Part shown: positions 7,868 through 9,570 of the stretch, one piece after another
Position numbering within the stretch: the first letter of the stretch is position 1
Layout: every line of letters starts with the position of its first letter
Source of the DNA: Limnohabitans sp.
GTDB lineage: Bacteria > Pseudomonadota > Gammaproteobacteria > Burkholderiales > Burkholderiaceae_C
Direction: 5' to 3'
Length of the DNA: 9,570 nt
Assembly: GCA_024641725.1 (NCBI GenBank)
Contig: JAHECM010000243.1
Span: 1 to 9,570 of the forward strand
The notes under the pieces: generated by a model
Told to the model about the DNA's origin: nothing
Database searches by the model: none
Seen by the model: only the letters and a program-made list of their open reading frames with translations
Program-made: the position numbers and the translations under genes

Positions 7868-7890
7868 GCCGGGCAGCTCCGCTGTCTGGC
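7868..7890 (+). other. Stem-loop between der and hfq
   Basis: GCCGGGCAGC and GCTGTCTGGC pair over 10 bp, including two G-U wobbles, around a 3-base loop. It lies 20 bases after the der stop and 46 bases before the hfq start. TGTGTTAAGG follows instead of a U-run, so a normal intrinsic terminator is unlikely. It could be an mRNA processing or stabilising element, or a partial attenuator between der and hfq. Confidence 0.45.
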
Positions 7891-7926
7891 TGTGTTAAGG
7901 TAAGCCCTCTTATCACTACCGAACAC

Positions 7927-7930
7927 GGAG
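7927..7930 (+). promoter_or_regulatory. Ribosome-binding site of hfq
   Basis: GGAG is 6 bases before GTG 7937 and fixes the hfq start at this non-ATG codon. The first residues that follow (SNKGQLLQDPFLNALR) are the conserved Hfq N-terminus, which confirms the choice. Confidence 0.75.
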
Positions 7931-7936
7931 AATATC

Positions 7937-8179
7937 GTGAGCAACAAAGGTCAACTTTTGCAAGACCCCTTTCTGAATGCACTGCGCCGAGAGCATGTGC
8001 CGGTCTCAATCTACCTGGTCAACGGCATCAAGTTGCAAGGCCAGATTGAGTCTTTCGACCAGTACGTGGTGCTGCTGCGCAACACCGTGACCCAGATGGT
8101 CTACAAACACGCCATTTCGACCATCGTTCCAGGCCGCGCGGTCAGCTTGAACGCCGAGTCAGACGACGCCCCTGCTTGA
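7937..8179 (+). CDS. hfq: Hfq, RNA chaperone
   Basis: Hexameric Sm-like protein that pairs small RNAs with target mRNAs and affects mRNA stability and translation. 80 residues from a GTG start. Sm1 and Sm2 are intact: QDPFLNALR at 9-17, VSIYLVNGIKLQGQIESFD at 23-41, and YKHAISTIVP at 56-65. Proximal-face RNA-binding residues Q9, K57 and H58 match E. coli Q8, K56 and H57. The rim patch reads R17-R18-E19-H20 where E. coli has RRER, so one rim arginine is histidine. The C-terminal tail after residue 66 is short and ends in an acidic stretch (ESDD), much shorter than the E. coli tail. hfq-hflX-hflK is the classic order; hfq and hflX are probably co-transcribed. Confidence 0.98.
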   Translation: MSNKGQLLQDPFLNALRREHVPVSIYLVNGIKLQGQIESFDQYVVLLRNTVTQMVYKHAISTIVPGRAVSLNAESDDAPA

Positions 8180-8180
8180 G

Positions 8181-8214
8181 GTTCTGCCTTGGCCGCTGAA
8201 CAGGCGGGCAGGGC
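8181..8214 (+). promoter_or_regulatory. Hairpin in the hfq-hflX gap covering the likely hflX ribosome-binding site
   Basis: GTTCTGCC (8181-8188) can pair with GGCAGGGC (8207-8214) over 8 bp with two G-U wobbles; T8189-G8206 adds a further wobble. The loop can form a small inner stem. The only Shine-Dalgarno-like sequence before hflX, AGGG at 8210-8213, lies in the 3' arm. The 5' arm begins two bases after the hfq stop, so a ribosome ending hfq translation would open the helix. Pairing is seen by eye; the regulatory role is inference. Confidence 0.35.
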
Positions 8215-8223
8215 ACATGTTCT

Positions 8224-9411
8224 TTGACAGCGCCTTCATCTTTGCCCGCAGCGCCGACCCTTTTGGTCGGCGTTGACTTTGGCTTCCCCCATTTCGACAC
8301 CGAGCTCGAAGAACTGGGCCTGTTGGCCGAGTCTGCCGGGCTCCATCCCGTGGCTCGTCTGAGCTGCAAGCGCAAAGCACCCGACCCCGCCCTGTTTGTG
8401 GGCAGTGGCAAAGCCGACGAGATCAAGGCGCTCGCCCTGATGCACGGAGCCACAGAAGTACTCTTTGACCAATCCCTGAGCCCAGCGCAGCAGCGCAATC
8501 TGGAACGGCATTTGGGCATGGCGGTCAACGACCGCACGCTCTTGATTCTTGAAATCTTTGCCCAGCGCGCCCGCAGCCACGAGGGCAAATTGCAAGTTGA
8601 ACTGGCCCGCATGCAGTACCTGAGCACGCGCTTGGTGCGCCGGTGGTCTCACTTGGAACGTCAAAGCGGCGGCATCGGCATGCGCGGCGGCCCGGGTGAA
8701 ACCCAGATCGAGCTGGATCGCCGCATGATCGGGGACGCCATCAAACGGACCAAGGAGCGGCTGTCCAAAGTCAAAAAGCAGCGCAACACCCAGCGCCGCC
8801 AACGCGAGCGACGCCAGACCTTCAACATTTCATTGGTGGGTTACACCAACGCTGGCAAGTCCACCTTGTTCAATGCCCTGGTCAAGGCCCGTGCGTATGC
8901 GGCCGACCAACTTTTTGCCACGCTGGACACCACCACACGGCAGTTGTACCTGGGTGATGCCGGTCGCTCCGTCTCTTTGTCAGACACGGTGGGCTTCATC
9001 CGTGACTTGCCGCACGGTCTAGTGGAGGCTTTTCAAGCCACTTTGCAAGAGGCCATGGAGGCCGATGTGTTGCTGCATGTGGTTGACGCGTCCAACCCCA
9101 ACTTTCCTGAGCAAATCGAGCAGGTGCAAAAAGTCCTGGCCGAAATTGGCGCCGACACCGTGCCGCAAATCTTGGTGTTCAACAAACTGGATGCTTTGGA
9201 TGAGGCGCACCAGCCTTTGCAGTTGCAAGACGACTACGAGCTGGACGGCTTGCCTGTGCCACGCATCTTTGTCAGCGCCCGATCGGCCTTGGGGCTGGAC
9301 CGCTTGCGCGCGGCCCTGTCCGAGCGTGCCCGCCAAGTGATGGGTGAGCCCGAAGCCGTCGAATACGATGCCCGTGACTTGCCCCGGGAATATCCTGACG
9401 CTTCGGATTGA
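8224..9411 (+). CDS. hflX: HflX, ribosome-splitting GTPase
   Basis: Ribosome-associated GTPase that splits stalled or idle 70S ribosomes, notably after heat stress. 395 residues. The N-terminal HflX domain (VGSGKADEIKALA; GGIGMRGGPGETQIELDRRM, with GGPGETQ at 155-161) is followed by a highly basic helical stretch at about 165-200. The GTPase domain has the P-loop GYTNAGKST at 206-214, DTVGF at 254-258 and NKLD at 320-323. The start is placed at TTG 8224 because an in-frame stop lies at 8197 and no ATG or GTG occurs in frame between them; the ATG at 8217 is in another frame and ends within 20 codons. Alternative in-frame TTG codons at 8242 and 8263 would cut into the start of the conserved region. 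The rare start codon and a distant Shine-Dalgarno sequence (10 bases) suggest low or coupled translation. Confidence 0.95.
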   Translation: MTAPSSLPAAPTLLVGVDFGFPHFDTELEELGLLAESAGLHPVARLSCKRKAPDPALFVGSGKADEIKALALMHGATEVLFDQSLSPAQQRNLERHLGMAVNDRTLLILEIFAQRARSHEGKLQVELARMQYLSTRLVRRWSHLERQSGGIGMRGGPGETQIELDRRMIGDAIKRTKERLSKVKKQRNTQRRQRERRQTFNISLVGYTNAGKSTLFNALVKARAYAADQLFATLDTTTRQLYLGDAGRSVSLSDTVGFIRDLPHGLVEAFQATLQEAMEADVLLHVVDASNPNFPEQIEQVQKVLAEIGADTVPQILVFNKLDALDEAHQPLQLQDDYELDGLPVPRIFVSARSALGLDRLRAALSERARQVMGEPEAVEYDARDLPREYPDASD

Positions 9412-9434
9412 GCGCTTTGGCTTTTCGGCACAAT
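9408..9434 (+). promoter_or_regulatory. Possible weak sigma-70-type promoter before hflK
   Basis: TTGAGC (9408-9413, overlapping the hflX stop) and CACAAT (9429-9434) each match the -35 and -10 consensus at four of six positions. The spacing is 15 bases, shorter than the optimal 17. It would start transcription just upstream of hflK. Support is weak and rests only on the motifs and on the 58-base gap. Confidence 0.25.
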
Positions 9435-9469
9435 GTCAACCACTGAGACCCCCAAAATCCCTTTAAACC

Positions 9470-9570
9470 ATGAATTTCCAACTGCCTGCCTTGCGTTCGC
9501 TCCATCTGCCCGCACGCGTTCGGGGCATGTTCAATTTGAACGATCCGCGCTGGGGCCGCTCTGACGGCCC
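9470..9570 (+). CDS. hflK: HflK, FtsH protease modulator subunit (3' partial)
   Basis: Only the first 33 codons are in the window. HflK pairs with HflC in a large inner-membrane complex around the FtsH protease and limits its activity on membrane proteins. The visible segment contains MFNLNDPRWGRSDG, a characteristic cytoplasmic N-terminus of betaproteobacterial HflK, and its position after hflX is the expected one. The start is set at ATG 9470; an internal in-frame ATG at 9527 would begin directly at MFNLNDP and is a real alternative. Neither has a good Shine-Dalgarno sequence (GGGG at 9522-9525 is too close to 9527). The membrane span and SPFH domain lie beyond the window. Confidence 0.85.
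   Translation, partial: MNFQLPALRSLHLPARVRGMFNLNDPRWGRSDG

Noticed and set aside
6453..8009. 518-codon open frame on the - strand opposite der and the start of hfq
   Set aside because: It is codon-aligned with der and explained by rare TTA, CTA and TCA codons there; no domain or credible start context.
8217..8276. ATG 8217 as an alternative hflX start or sign of a frameshift
   Set aside because: Its frame differs from that of hflX and stops within 20 codons. The hflX frame is intact from TTG 8224 and the short peptide resembles nothing.
9433..9558. Open frame from ATG 9433 overlapping the start of hflK in another frame
   Set aside because: It ends after about 42 codons, has no ribosome-binding site, and overlaps the clearly recognisable HflK N-terminus.
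1..9570. Search for a defence system, mobile element, CRISPR array, tRNA or integration site
   Set aside because: All ten genes are housekeeping, on one strand, in conserved order, with no direct repeats, terminal inverted repeats or composition change visible.

Overview
The window is a GC-rich, tightly packed run of ten genes, all on the + strand, from a betaproteobacterium. Gene order, the long form of IspG and the Hfq sequence point to Burkholderiales, most likely Comamonadaceae. The family-level placement is inferred from gene order and protein style, not from a search. All ten genes are housekeeping genes with clear family assignments. There is no mobile element, CRISPR array, tRNA, rRNA or phage gene, and no gap over 300 bases without a gene (the largest is 89 bases).

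Layout: rlmN (5' end cut by the window edge), a rodZ-like gene, ispG, hisS, yfgM, bamB, der, hfq, hflX, and the first 33 codons of hflK. From rlmN to der the junctions are 31 bases or less, several with overlapping stop/start signals or Shine-Dalgarno sequences inside the preceding gene, so this looks like one transcription unit. The der-hfq (89 bases), hfq-hflX (44 bases) and hflX-hflK (58 bases) gaps are where extra signals could lie. They hold two stem-loops and one weak promoter-like sequence.

Functions: rlmN modifies 23S rRNA and tRNA. The rodZ-like gene encodes a membrane-anchored helix-turn-helix protein linked to cell shape. ispG makes an isoprenoid precursor. hisS charges tRNA-His. 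yfgM and bamB act in envelope protein export and outer-membrane protein assembly. der (a double GTPase) and hflX (a ribosome-associated GTPase) act on the large ribosomal subunit. hfq is the small-RNA chaperone. hflK starts the hflKC pair that controls the FtsH protease.

I found no undescribed system. The points worth a second look are: a hairpin that would hide the hflX ribosome-binding site directly after the hfq stop; three consecutive non-ATG starts (der, hfq, hflX); a RodZ-like protein lacking the tyrosine used for MreB contact in E. coli; the absence of a pilF/pilW gene between rlmN and rodZ; and small stem-loops at the bamB-der and der-hfq junctions.
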